In this document: piece by piece, positions 34,808-43,810 of the stretch
Layout: each line of letters begins with the position of its first letter
Numbering within the stretch: the stretch's first letter is position 1
Source of the DNA: Yoonia sp. R2331
Lineage (GTDB): Bacteria; Pseudomonadota; Alphaproteobacteria; Rhodobacterales; Rhodobacteraceae
Direction of reading: 5' to 3'
Assembly: GCF_041103235.1 (NCBI RefSeq)
Contig: NZ_JBGCUN010000003.1
Location: 186,001 to 250,000 of the forward strand
DNA: 64,000 bases
Made by a program: the position numbers and the translations under genes
The notes under the pieces: model-generated
What the model was told of the DNA's origin: nothing
What the model saw: only the letters and a program-made list of their open reading frames with translations
Database searches by the model: none

Positions 34808-37354
34808 ATGTCCAGCTACACCCCGTCCGAGATAGAGCCGAAGTGGCAAGCCGCATGGGACGCCGCCGAGGCGTTCAAGGCCACGCGCACCGACGACAAG
34901 CCGAAGTATTACGTGCTGGAAATGTTCCCCTATCCTTCTGGCCGGATTCACATGGGCCACGTGCGCAACTACACGATGGGCGACGTCATCGCGCGCTACA
35001 AGATCGCCACCGGCCACAACGTGCTGCACCCAATGGGCTGGGACGCCTTTGGCATGCCTGCCGAAAACGCCGCGATGGCCTCGGGCGGCCACCCCAAGGA
35101 TTGGACCTATCAGAACATCGCAGACATGAAGGCCCAGATGAAGCCGATGGGCTGGTCGCTGGACTGGTCGCGCGAACTGGCAACCTGTGACCCCGAATAC
35201 TACGGCCAGCAACAGGCCATGTTCATCGATTTCCTCGCCAAGGGACTGATTTACCGTAAGAAAGCTACCGTCAACTGGGACCCGGTTGATATGACCGTGC
35301 TCGCAAATGAACAGGTGATCGACGGCAAGGGCTGGCGCTCTGGTGCGGACGTGGAACGCCGCGAGCTGACGCAGTGGTTCTTCAAGATCAGCGACTATTC
35401 CGAGGAACTGCTCGACGCCATTGACCGGCTCGACAATTGGCCTGCCAAGGTCAAGCTGATGCAAGCCAATTGGATCGGCAAATCCCGCGGCCTTGAATTT
35501 AGCTTCGCCCGCACCGATGGCGGTGATCCGATCACCGTCTACACCACCCGCCCCGACACGCTGATGGGCGCGTCCTTCGTCGGCATCTCACCCGACCACC
35601 CGCTGGCCCGCGAACTTGCCACCAACGACCCCAAAGTCGAAGCCTTCCGCGCCGAATGCGCCAAGGGCGGCACCACCGAAGAGGCGCTGGAAAAGGGTGA
35701 AAAGCTGGGGTTTGACACCGGCCTCACCGTCCAGCACCCGCTGAACCCCGACTGGCACCTGCCGGTCTGGATCGCCAACTTTATCCTGATGGATTACGGC
35801 ACCGGCGCGATCTTTGCCTGCCCCGCGCATGACCAGCGCGATCTTGATTTCTGCCGCAAATACGACCTGCCAGTGATCGACACTTTCTTTGCCACGGGCG
35901 ATGAAACCCCCGTCACCGACACCGCTTTCGTGCCCCCCAAGACCGAAAAAGTCACATGGGTGAACCACTTTGCCGGCCTGACAGTGGCGACGGGCCAAGA
36001 GGCGATCGACACCACAATCGACTACGCCGAAAAACAGGGCTGGGGCACCGGCAAAACCCAATTCCGCCTGCGCGACTGGGGCCTGTCGCGCCAGCGTTAC
36101 TGGGGTTGCCCGATCCCGGTTGTCCATTGCGACGACTGCGGCGTAGTGCCTGAAACGAAAGAGAATTTGCCGATCGAACTGCCCTATGACGTCAGTTTCG
36201 ACATCCCCGGCAACCCGCTTGACCGCCACCCGACCTGGCGCGACTGCGCCTGCCCGACCTGTGGCAAACCCGCGCAGCGCGAAACCGACACGATGGATAC
36301 CTTCGTGGACTCCAGCTGGTATTTCGCCCGCTTCACCGCCCCCCGCGCCGACACGCCAACCGTGCCCGAGGATGCCGCCTATTGGATGAACGTCGACCAG
36401 TACATCGGTGGCATCGAGCACGCGATTTTGCACCTGCTTTATTCCCGCTTCTTCGCCCGCGCGATGAACATGACCGGGCATTTGCCGCAAGGCACGGCAG
36501 AACCCTTCGACGCGCTTTTCACCCAAGGCATGGTCACCCACGCGATCTATCAAACGCCGTCAACCACCGGCGGCAAGCCGACCTATCACTATCCCGAAGC
36601 GGTCGAAGAACGCGACGGCAAGGCCTACCTGATCGAGGGCGGCGCTGAAGTTGAAGTCGTCCCCTCCGCCAAGATGTCCAAGTCCAAAAACAACGTGGTC
36701 GACCCCGACCGCATCGTTGCGGAATACGGGGCTGACACCGCGCGCTGGTTCGTGCTGTCTGACAGCCCGCCGGAACGCGACGTGGAATGGACCGCGTCGG
36801 GGGCAGAGGCCGCCTCCAAACACCTCGCCCGCGTCTGGCGCATCGCGCAGGACGCCGCCACCTCCGAAGAGGGCGCGTCAGCAACCGATGAGGACCTGAA
36901 AAAAGCCACCCACAAGGCGATCCACGACGTCACCTCCGGCGTGGAAACCTTTGGCTTTAACGCAGCAATTGCAAAGCTTTACGGCTTCACCAACACGCTG
37001 TCGAAATCCAAGGCGGGCGCTGACACCAAACGCTGGGCCACCCAGACTCTTGCGCAACTCATGGCCCCCATGACCCCGCACCTGTCCGAAGAAATCTGGG
37101 CGCTTCTGGGCGGTGAGGGCCTGATCGTCAACGCCCCCTGGCCACAGGCCGACCCCGCCATGCTGGTCGAAGACACGGTAACCCTGCCGATCCAGATCAA
37201 CGGAAAACGCAAGGCAGAGGTGCAAGTCGCCGCCGACGCCGACAAGGCCGATGTCGAGGCGCTTGCGCTGGAAACGGTGGCGCGGCAACTTGACGGGGCC
37301 ACACCGAAAAAGATCATCGTTGTCCCCGGCCGGATCGTGAACATTGTCATCTAA
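34808..37354 (+). CDS. leuS: Leucyl-tRNA synthetase
   Basis: 848 residues, full length. Class I signatures HMGHV (HIGH-type) near residue 50 and KMSKSKN near 623. Editing domain with TTRPDTLMG and [15 protein letters not shown]. Zinc-like knuckles around CDDCG and CPTCGKP. The C-terminal anticodon and tail domain ends with PGRIVNIVI. Charges tRNA-Leu in the cytoplasm. The final 11 bases overlap the start of lptE. Confidence 0.98.
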   Translation: MSSYTPSEIEPKWQAAWDAAEAFKATRTDDKPKYYVLEMFPYPSGRIHMGHVRNYTMGDVIARYKIATGHNVLHPMGWDAFGMPAENAAMASGGHPKDWTYQNIADMKAQMKPMGWSLDWSRELATCDPEYYGQQQAMFIDFLAKGLIYRKKATVNWDPVDMTVLANEQVIDGKGWRSGADVERRELTQWFFKISDYSEELLDAIDRLDNWPAKVKLMQANWIGKSRGLEFSFARTDGGDPITVYTTRPDTLMGASFVGISPDHPLARELATNDPKVEAFRAECAKGGTTEEALEKGEKLGFDTGLTVQHPLNPDWHLPVWIANFILMDYGTGAIFACPAHDQRDLDFCRKYDLPVIDTFFATGDETPVTDTAFVPPKTEKVTWVNHFAGLTVATGQEAIDTTIDYAEKQGWGTGKTQFRLRDWGLSRQRYWGCPIPVVHCDDCGVVPETKENLPIELPYDVSFDIPGNPLDRHPTWRDCACPTCGKPAQRETDTMDTFVDSSWYFARFTAPRADTPTVPEDAAYWMNVDQYIGGIEHAILHLLYSRFFARAMNMTGHLPQGTAEPFDALFTQGMVTHAIYQTPSTTGGKPTYHYPEAVEERDGKAYLIEGGAEVEVVPSAKMSKSKNNVVDPDRIVAEYGADTARWFVLSDSPPERDVEWTASGAEAASKHLARVWRIAQDAATSEEGASATDEDLKKATHKAIHDVTSGVETFGFNAAIAKLYGFTNTLSKSKAGADTKRWATQTLAQLMAPMTPHLSEEIWALLGGEGLIVNAPWPQADPAMLVEDTVTLPIQINGKRKAEVQVAADADKADVEALALETVARQLDGATPKKIIVVPGRIVNIVI

Positions 37355-37841
37355 ACCCGCCTTGCCTGCCCGCCGCCTCGCCCTTCTGGGGCTCTTGGCG
37401 CTGGCAGGCTGCGGGTTTTCCCCGGCCTTTGGCACCGATGGGGTGGCGACACCACTGCGGAATGCCGTAGCTGTCACCGCCCCCGATACGGTCGCCGGGT
37501 TCCGCCTGCGCACCCGCATCACCGACCGTCTTGGCGCGGCAGACACGCCGCGATTTGCGCTCAATGTCACGCTCCGGCAGGACCAGACCGCCGCCGCGAT
37601 CACCACCGAAGGTGACACCACGCGGATCAACCTGCGCGGATTTGCCGATTGGACCCTGACCGACACCGCAGGCGCGGTGCTGACCTCGGGTAGCACTCAG
37701 ACCTTCACCAGCTATTCGGCCACCGGGTCCACTGTGGCGACACAAGCCGCCGCAACCGATGCGCAGGCGCGGCTGGCCACGGCACTTGCTGATATGATCG
37801 TCGCGGACCTCACCGCAACTGCCGGGGATCTGCCCCAATGA
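37344..37841 (+). CDS. lptE: LPS-assembly lipoprotein LptE
   Basis: 165 residues when started at TTG 37344 inside the end of leuS; no ATG precedes the signal peptide. Lipobox LAGC (Cys23) followed by GFSPAFG, typical of LptE. The remainder is a two-layer alpha/beta domain with [16 protein letters not shown] and a LADMIVADL helix. It plugs the LptD barrel and helps insert LPS in the outer membrane. leuS-lptE-holA is the classical order. The stop overlaps holA (ATGA). Confidence 0.88.
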   Translation: MSSKPALPARRLALLGLLALAGCGFSPAFGTDGVATPLRNAVAVTAPDTVAGFRLRTRITDRLGAADTPRFALNVTLRQDQTAAAITTEGDTTRINLRGFADWTLTDTAGAVLTSGSTQTFTSYSATGSTVATQAAATDAQARLATALADMIVADLTATAGDLPQ

Positions 37842-38860
37842 AGCTGACTGGTCGCGACGCCGCCGCCTACCTGAAGAAACCGGACCCCGCCCATGCCGGC
37901 CTGCTGATCTTTGGCGCCGATGCCATGCGCGTGGCCGACAAGCGACAGGCCGCGATTGCCGCCCTGACCGGTCCAGGCGCCGAGGAAGAGATGCGCCTGA
38001 CCCGCATCGCCGCCGCAGACCTGCGCAAGGATCCCGCAATTCTCAACGACGCGCTCAAGGCGCAGGGATTCTTTCCCGGCCCGCGTGTCGCCTTTGTCGA
38101 AGGGGCCACCGACGGGCTGTCCAAGGTCTTTGCCGCCGCCCTCGCCGACTGGCAGCCCGGTGATGCCCAGATCGTCGCCGCTGCCGGGCAGCTCACCGCC
38201 AAATCCGCCCTGCGCAAGGTCTTCGAAGGCCACCGCGCCGCTGTCGCCATCGGCGTCTATGACGACCCGCCCAGTCGCGCCGACATCGAAGAAGCACTGG
38301 CAACCGCAGGCATAAATGATGTCCCCCGCGACGTGATGGAGGCGGTGACAGCCTTGTCACAGTCCCTGCAACCGGGTGATTTCCGCCAAACGCTGGAAAA
38401 ACTCGGCCTCTACAAAAGGGGCGATTCGGCCCCTTTGACCGTGGCAGAGCTGCAGGCCATGGCACCGCAATCGGCAGAAGTCGACGTGGACGACATCATC
38501 AATGTCGTGGCAACCGGGGATGCGCAGGCGATCGGACCGACCTTGCAGGAACTTTATGCCCAAGGTGTCGCCCCCGTCACACTGTGCATCGGCGCGATGC
38601 GGCATTTCCGGCGGTTACATCAGGTCGCGGCCCACCCCGGCGGGCCGGGCCAAGGCGTCGGCAGCTTGCGGCCCCCGGTCTTTGGTCCGCGCCGCGATCA
38701 GATCACTCGTCAGGCGGGGCAATGGGGTCGCGACAGGCTGGAACGCGCGCTGACCGCGCTGACCGATACCGACCTGCAAATGCGATCCGCCAACACCGCG
38801 CCGACCCATGCGCTAATGGAACGGACCCTGATTCGACTGGCGATGATGGCGCGGCGCTAA
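37838..38860 (+). CDS. holA: DNA polymerase III delta subunit
   Basis: 340 residues. Starts with the LLIFGADAMRV strand (the degenerate Walker region), continues with LRKDPAILNDAL and FFPGPRVAFVEGA, the middle AAA+ small domain, and the C-terminal collar helices (LCIGAMRHFRRLHQV, RDRLERALTAL). Delta opens the beta clamp in the clamp loader. Length and order agree with family members. Coupled to lptE. A 252-bp region without a supported gene follows. Confidence 0.93.
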   Translation: MKLTGRDAAAYLKKPDPAHAGLLIFGADAMRVADKRQAAIAALTGPGAEEEMRLTRIAAADLRKDPAILNDALKAQGFFPGPRVAFVEGATDGLSKVFAAALADWQPGDAQIVAAAGQLTAKSALRKVFEGHRAAVAIGVYDDPPSRADIEEALATAGINDVPRDVMEAVTALSQSLQPGDFRQTLEKLGLYKRGDSAPLTVAELQAMAPQSAEVDVDDIINVVATGDAQAIGPTLQELYAQGVAPVTLCIGAMRHFRRLHQVAAHPGGPGQGVGSLRPPVFGPRRDQITRQAGQWGRDRLERALTALTDTDLQMRSANTAPTHALMERTLIRLAMMARR

Positions 38861-39055
38861 CGGCCTAGTGACAGGAGTTGGCCGACCACGGCCAACGAAA
38901 CGCCCCAGCCCAAGAAGGGCGGTCTTATCCATATCCACAGCCATGATCCTCGATGGTTCAGGCATTCCCGCGGCAGCAGGCGTGGTTGCTCATCCGCCCA
39001 AACCGATGGCAAGGGTCAAAGCCAATGAAATATAACGTATCGGTCACTTCAAACG

Positions 39056-39088
39056 CAAAAGGACGCGCCGATCAGGCACGTCCTTTTG
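39056..39088 (-). terminator. Terminator of mini-protein gene 2
   Basis: On the minus strand CAAAAGGACG (39088-39079) pairs with CGTCCTTTTG (39065-39056); inner GCC/GGC pairs around a 5-nt loop and one C/A mismatch. It lies 25 bp after the stop at 39113. Confidence 0.75.
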
Positions 39089-39112
39089 ACCGAATTCTGT
39101 GGCGTTCAGGTC

Positions 39113-39310
39113 TTAGAAAGAACCCGAAGCGGCAACCAGTGCGGCCAGCAGGCCCAGCACAACGTAGCCAGAGTTGATCGAGCCAGCAGGTGCAGGCGCG
39201 TCAACGACGACAACCGGCTCCATGATCTCAGGGGCCAGACCACCGGCGGTGGCGGCAGAACCAGCAACTGCGATGGCAGCGGCGGCAGCAAGAGTAGTAG
39301 TAATACGCAT
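39113..39310 (-). CDS. Small secreted or membrane protein, tandem copy 2
   Basis: 65 residues from ATG 39310, with GGAG eight bases upstream. Signal-like Ala-rich N-terminus (to about 23, ATAGG), a short VVVVDAPAPAGSINSG linker and a C-terminal hydrophobic helix (GYVVLGLLAALVAASGSF). Nearly identical to the copy at 39390-39590. Similar tiny proteins in Rhodobacteraceae are sometimes mislabelled ferrochelatase (recalled); nothing here supports that. Each copy has its own terminator. Function unknown. Confidence 0.8.
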   Translation of the reverse strand: MRITTTLAAAAAIAVAGSAATAGGLAPEIMEPVVVVDAPAPAGSINSGYVVLGLLAALVAASGSF

Positions 39311-39338
39311 TGTCAAATCTCCGTAGGTTTAGATGTGA

Positions 39339-39365
39339 GAAAGGCTGGCACGAGGCCAGCCTTTC
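39339..39365 (-). terminator. Terminator or attenuator between the two mini-protein genes
   Basis: GAAAGGCTGGC (39339-39349) and GCCAGCCTTTC (39355-39365) form a perfect 11-bp stem with a 5-nt loop. On the minus strand it follows copy 1 by 24 bp and precedes copy 2 by 28 bp. The T-run is short, so part of the transcripts may read into copy 2. Confidence 0.7.
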
Positions 39366-39389
39366 CTATTCAAGCTTCTAATCGGGTGA

Positions 39390-39590
39390 TTAGAAAGAGC
39401 CGGAAGCAGCAACCAGAGCTGCCAGCAGGCCAAGAACAACGTAGCCGCTGTTGATAGAGCCAGCAGGAGCAGGCGTGTCAACGACGACAACTGGTGCTTC
39501 CATGACTTCAGGGGCCAGGCCACCAGCGTTGGCAGCGGCACCAGTAACAGCGATTGCAGCTGCGGCGGCGAGAGTAGTGGTAAGGCGCAT
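39390..39590 (-). CDS. Small secreted or membrane protein, tandem copy 1
   Basis: 66 residues from ATG 39590; an upstream frame to 39629 is not needed. Same layout as copy 2: Ala-rich signal, GGLAPEVMEAPVVVV, APAGSINSG, C-terminal helix. The two differ at about eight positions, mainly in the signal, so the mature C-terminal half is almost invariant. Located 107 bp after yjbF in the same direction. By position and size it could be the equivalent of YjbE of enteric yjbEFGH loci, although sequences differ (inference). Confidence 0.8.
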   Translation of the reverse strand: MRLTTTLAAAAAIAVTGAAANAGGLAPEVMEAPVVVVDTPAPAGSINSGYVVLGLLAALVAASGSF

Positions 39591-39697
39591 GTCGGTACTC
39601 CAATTAGATGCACTTTGATTGACGATCACGAATTGTCTATCGGCGTTTTGGTGTCAAAACAAGCCACTAATTCGATTCCGCCCGCGCATCGGCCACA

Positions 39698-40354
39698 TTA
39701 CGGACGCTCAAGAACCAGGAATCCGGTCGCAGGCGACACAGCCTGGCTGCTTTTTATGATAGCGCCACCAGCGGCAACCCAGTAAGTGTTTGAAAAGGCT
39801 GTACTTTGCCCCTCGCACGCTTCACTATAGCGTCGTGTCGGCGTTGATTTGCCCAAAATTTCAACGGTTTCCGCACCATCCAAAACGATGCTGCACTGCA
39901 ACACCTCTTGCGAAATTTGGTCGAGGTCGGTGATGGTTTCATGGATTCTTTGCGCTTTTCCGCCGCCCGCCGCTATGGCCGCGCGCACACCATTTGCCTG
40001 CGCTGCGATCAGATCACGGGGGAATCCCCGCGTGGCCACGATGATTCCATTTTCCAGCGTCACGGTGACATTGTCGGCACTTAGCCATGTCACTCGGTTG
40101 CCATTGGCCGCCGCCACCACCAGCGATGCAACCGAATTGCCGCCATAGGCCGTTACCAGCAAAAAGGCCCCCGGATTGGCATCCGCCTGCGCCCGTGTCA
40201 GCACCGGTGCTGCGGGCTGTGCCGGCGCGCCGCTCAGCCCGGCTACGCGTTGTTGCACGACGGCCAAAAATCCTTTGGCTGCAGAATTGTCGTAGATCGG
40301 GCCACAGGCCGTCAGCAACGCCAGAGTTACCCCGAAAATGGTTGTTCTTTTCAT
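39698..40354 (-). CDS. yjbF: YjbF-family lipoprotein
   Basis: 218 residues from ATG 40354. Lipobox LTAC, then a YjbF/GfcB-like domain: VTAYGGNSVASLVVAAANGNRVTW, LENGIIVATRGFPRDLI and a C-terminal YWVAAGGAIIKSSQAVSPATG strand. Family members belong to group 4 capsule/exopolysaccharide loci of enterics. Coupled to yjbH by ATGA. No YjbG/GfcC gene is present in this window. Confidence 0.85.
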   Translation of the reverse strand: MKRTTIFGVTLALLTACGPIYDNSAAKGFLAVVQQRVAGLSGAPAQPAAPVLTRAQADANPGAFLLVTAYGGNSVASLVVAAANGNRVTWLSADNVTVTLENGIIVATRGFPRDLIAAQANGVRAAIAAGGGKAQRIHETITDLDQISQEVLQCSIVLDGAETVEILGKSTPTRRYSEACEGQSTAFSNTYWVAAGGAIIKSSQAVSPATGFLVLERP

Positions 40355-42582
40355 CGCCAAAAGCGTCCCCAGGTATCATCAATGTCAGCCAGCTGACCAC
40401 CGCGCACGGTGTCATACAGCCGTCCCTGCACCTGAACACGTGCCCCGCCATCTCGGGAAAGGGACTGAAGTGTCGTGCTGGTGGTGCGGCGCGATGGGGT
40501 TCCGATAAAGTAATCATACGGGATCGTTATCCGAATACCCTTGTCAAACGACCCCTCACCGAACTGGTCAAATGGCATGTCAGTCAGCGTAAAATACCCG
40601 CCGATTTTCCAACCGTTTTCGAATTCATGATCCAGCGCGAATGTCGCGCCCCAATCGCCTGCCAAGTAACGTCCGACATCCATCCGGGCCTGAAAACCGT
40701 TCCCGACGTCGTAGTAGGCCGACAAATGCCCGGAAAGTACCGTGTAATCACCATCCTCGACTCGATTGCGAAAGCCGGTGACCGGGTCGCGCTCTGTCCG
40801 GTATTGCGCAAACCCAAGACCCATATCCTGATCGCGCATCGCAAGATAGTTAAGCTCGGCCCCAAAGGCGAGCCGACTTCCAACCGGCGCATACAGCACT
40901 TCGGTCGAAACGCCACCGTACATTTGCTCGAGGTATCCAGCCGTCACACGACCGTAAACTTCCGGTGCTAGCCTTGTATAATAGGCCGCCTGCAAGAAAC
41001 GCAGGTTCAGATCGCCATCACGACCAAAGAACGCCTGATCGGTCCGCACATTGGCGTAGTCGTTGGGATTGTCGAAAAAGCGCAACGCTTCCTGTGGACC
41101 AAGCGCGCTTTGGCGGACCTGCCCAGAGATGACAAAATTTCGGTTCAGCTTGTATTCAATGTCGGCCTGAATTCCCACATCAGCCTCTAGCGAGCTTGTG
41201 CCGCTGAAGATCACCAGATTCAGGTAAGGACCAATCCCCCATGAAAGTCGTGGCGTGTCAGATGGCTGCAAAACCAGCCCCTCGACCGGCCCGGCCTGTC
41301 CAAATCGCGCAGCCTGATAGATGGCATCAGTGCCGCCAACCCGGTTCTCAAGGGCCTCGATCTGCCGCCGTGGCAAAGTGGTCGATGACAGTGGCAGTCC
41401 AGCTTGTGTTGGTTCAAGAATAAAGGTCTCGACCGACGGCGGAATGATCTGGGTCATCATCCGGGCCGCGCGGCCCATCGCCTGTGCCTCCGACCGAAAA
41501 CGCGTGTTCTCATAGCGAAGCCGCGCAGTCCTGTCCGTGATCTCAAGCCCGACAAGCTCGATACCCTCAATCTTCAAAAGCTGGGTCAATCCAGCACGTA
41601 CGGCCGGTTCTGGTTGCTTGACCTGGTCCCAGGTCTGCGCGGCCCGCTGGTCGGCGGTGCGCACCCGCACTGGCGCCGGGGCAGGATCAAGCCCACTGAA
41701 GGTGGGGCGCTTCTCAGGGTTGATCACAAAGGTCGCACTGGCTGACAGGTCTTCGCCGTTCAGATAGGCCGCATTCAATTCAATGCCCGGCCGTGGCCGA
41801 TAGGTCAGACCAAAATTCAGCGGCGAACTGACGTTAACTGCGGGCGTAAAAGTCTCCTTCAGATAGGCGTTTGAGGAATATTCGGCCTTAATGCCCAGAT
41901 TGGGCGTCACCTGATACTCGAAACCACCAAAAAAGGCCGCATCGCCGCGGAAGAACTGGTTGATCGAAATCGTCCCGCCATTGCCCGCGTCATCATCGTT
42001 GTTTTGTACGCGATCCACATAGACGGGACGCGTCTCAAGCGAGGAGGAAAGGACGCTCAACGGGTTGGTAAATCCATTTCGACTTGCCAATCGCCCCCAG
42101 CCAATGCCGCCGGTGACAATCAGGTCTGACCCAACGCTCTTGGATCCGACAATGTACTCTGACCCAAACCGCCCGGTGCCAAGAAAGTCGCGCAAGCCAA
42201 TCGCAATCGCCGGAAGGTACCGGCTTTCGTCCGTCAACCGGTACTGCAGATCAAAGCTGCGGTCGAAGGTTTGCTTCTTACGTGCGGCATCCGGATCATC
42301 GGGATCAACGATCTGCCAGTTATCGAATGTCGAGTAACGGAATGCGCCGGACAAGCGATCCGTCAGCTGATAATTGAAAGAGGTCTTGTACCCCCCCGAT
42401 CCTGCATAGCTTAACGTCGCTGCGATGTCGCTGCGGCTCGCGCTTTCTGCGGTCGGCATCTCCAAAAGACCGGGTGTTCCGAAAATCGTATACGACGGCC
42501 CGGTGTCCTGCGCCTGCGCCGCAGACCCCATGGCCAGCATCATCGCCGCATATCCAACCGTCCACACAAACCCGCTGCGCAT
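40351..42582 (-). CDS. yjbH: YjbH-type outer-membrane beta-barrel protein
   Basis: 743 residues from ATG 42582, seven bases after GGGGG; the longer start at 42603 is less likely. Signal peptide (to about 24, AQA|Q), then YTIFGTPGLLEMPTAE, which opens YjbH domains, a first barrel-like region, a central periplasmic-type segment (about 320-420) and a second barrel ending with the GDWGATFALDHEFENGWKIG-type strands and a DIDDTWGRFWR terminus. In E. coli YjbH acts in exopolysaccharide production. Strands alternate as in outer-membrane barrels. Confidence 0.87.
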   Translation of the reverse strand: MRSGFVWTVGYAAMMLAMGSAAQAQDTGPSYTIFGTPGLLEMPTAESASRSDIAATLSYAGSGGYKTSFNYQLTDRLSGAFRYSTFDNWQIVDPDDPDAARKKQTFDRSFDLQYRLTDESRYLPAIAIGLRDFLGTGRFGSEYIVGSKSVGSDLIVTGGIGWGRLASRNGFTNPLSVLSSSLETRPVYVDRVQNNDDDAGNGGTISINQFFRGDAAFFGGFEYQVTPNLGIKAEYSSNAYLKETFTPAVNVSSPLNFGLTYRPRPGIELNAAYLNGEDLSASATFVINPEKRPTFSGLDPAPAPVRVRTADQRAAQTWDQVKQPEPAVRAGLTQLLKIEGIELVGLEITDRTARLRYENTRFRSEAQAMGRAARMMTQIIPPSVETFILEPTQAGLPLSSTTLPRRQIEALENRVGGTDAIYQAARFGQAGPVEGLVLQPSDTPRLSWGIGPYLNLVIFSGTSSLEADVGIQADIEYKLNRNFVISGQVRQSALGPQEALRFFDNPNDYANVRTDQAFFGRDGDLNLRFLQAAYYTRLAPEVYGRVTAGYLEQMYGGVSTEVLYAPVGSRLAFGAELNYLAMRDQDMGLGFAQYRTERDPVTGFRNRVEDGDYTVLSGHLSAYYDVGNGFQARMDVGRYLAGDWGATFALDHEFENGWKIGGYFTLTDMPFDQFGEGSFDKGIRITIPYDYFIGTPSRRTTSTTLQSLSRDGGARVQVQGRLYDTVRGGQLADIDDTWGRFWR

Positions 42583-42652
42583 TTCGCAACCCCCGCCTCG
42601 CATTTCTTAGACAATTGTCTAACCCGGTGCGGGCGGGATTGGAATCGGCAAT

Positions 42653-43810
42653 TTAGGACACGGGCAAGGTGTTGCCCGCCCAGCGCAGCGCGCCCTGGGC
42701 CGCGTGCCGGCCCGTCGCAAGGCAAGCGGTGATCAGATAGCCGCCTGTCGGGGCCTCCCAATCCAGCATCTCGCCTGCCGCAAAAACCCCCGGCCTGTCC
42801 CGCAGCATCAGGTGATCGTCCAGCGCCTCAAACCGCAGACCCCCCGCCGTGGAAATCGCCTCATCCAGCGGGCGCGGACCCTGATGCGCTACAGGCAACC
42901 GCTTGATAAGACGCGCGAAATCGCCGGGAAACGGGCGGCCCCATTCGTTCAAAAGCGCGATCTGCACCGGGTCCAGCCGCAGAACTTTGCGCAGGTGGTT
43001 GGACAGGCTCGCCTTGCCGCGCGGGCGCGCCAGACGCGCGCGCACTTCGGCCTCAGTCAGGTCCGGGGCAAGGTCCAGCAGCAAGGGCGCGCCGTCGCGT
43101 ACAGCCGCAGAGACCGCGTAGATTCCGCCGCCCTCGACCCCGCGGGCCGAGATCACAATTTCGCCACGTGACACCAGATCACCGGCGTGCAGCGCAATCC
43201 CCTTGACCGGTGCGCCCAGATGCCGGGCCATGTGATCCGACCAATCCACGATAAACCCGCAGTTCGCCGGCCGAAAGGGCGCGACACCGTCCATCAGACC
43301 GGCCCAAGCCCCATCGGACCCCAACCGCGCCCAACTGGCCCCGCCCAGCGCCAGCACGGTCAGATCAGCGGCAATCGCGGGCTGACCTTCAAATGCGGCC
43401 GCCCCGTCCTGCCAGCCGGTCCAACGGTGCCGGGTCCGCAACTGCACATTCTGCGCATCCAACCGCTGCAGCCATGCCCGCAAAAGCGGCGAGGCTTTCA
43501 TCGCCTTGGGAAATACCCGCCCCGTGGATCCGGTGAAAAGCGGCTGACCCAGCCCCTCGGCCCAACCGATCACCGCGTCCGGCCCAAACCCGGCCAGTGC
43601 CTGCGCAAGGGCGGGCGGCATCGCCCCGTATCCTGCGTCAAAACACTCTTCTTCTTTGGTCAGGTTTAGCCCCGACTTGCCCGCCATCAGAAACTTGCGC
43701 CCGACACTGGGCATCTGGTCGGCCACAGTCACCGACACGCCTGCGCCCGACAGCACCTCTGCCGCCATCAGCCCCGCAGGCCCGGCCCCGATCACCAATG
43801 CGGTGGTCAC
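42653..43810 (-). CDS. HI0933/BaiN-like flavoprotein (TIGR03862-type)
   Basis: 385 residues from GTG 43810. FAD-binding start VIGAGPAGLMAAEVLSGAG, VGRKFLMAGKSGLNLT (the family signature GKSG/NLT), FTGSTGRVFPK, and a C-terminal GVFAAGEMLDWEAPTGGY FAD block. Oxidoreductase of unknown substrate; related BaiN enzymes act on bile-acid enones, which is unlikely here. Its start overlaps the mscS stop (GTGA). Confidence 0.87.
   Translation of the reverse strand: MTTALVIGAGPAGLMAAEVLSGAGVSVTVADQMPSVGRKFLMAGKSGLNLTKEEECFDAGYGAMPPALAQALAGFGPDAVIGWAEGLGQPLFTGSTGRVFPKAMKASPLLRAWLQRLDAQNVQLRTRHRWTGWQDGAAAFEGQPAIAADLTVLALGGASWARLGSDGAWAGLMDGVAPFRPANCGFIVDWSDHMARHLGAPVKGIALHAGDLVSRGEIVISARGVEGGGIYAVSAAVRDGAPLLLDLAPDLTEAEVRARLARPRGKASLSNHLRKVLRLDPVQIALLNEWGRPFPGDFARLIKRLPVAHQGPRPLDEAISTAGGLRFEALDDHLMLRDRPGVFAAGEMLDWEAPTGGYLITACLATGRHAAQGALRWAGNTLPVS

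Noticed and set aside
38857-39020. Minus-strand 51-codon frame rich in tryptophan (LWIWIRPPFLGWG) after holA
   Set aside because: No ATG, no ribosome site, uses rare ATA and AGA codons and overlaps the holA stop. Kept only as a weak possibility.
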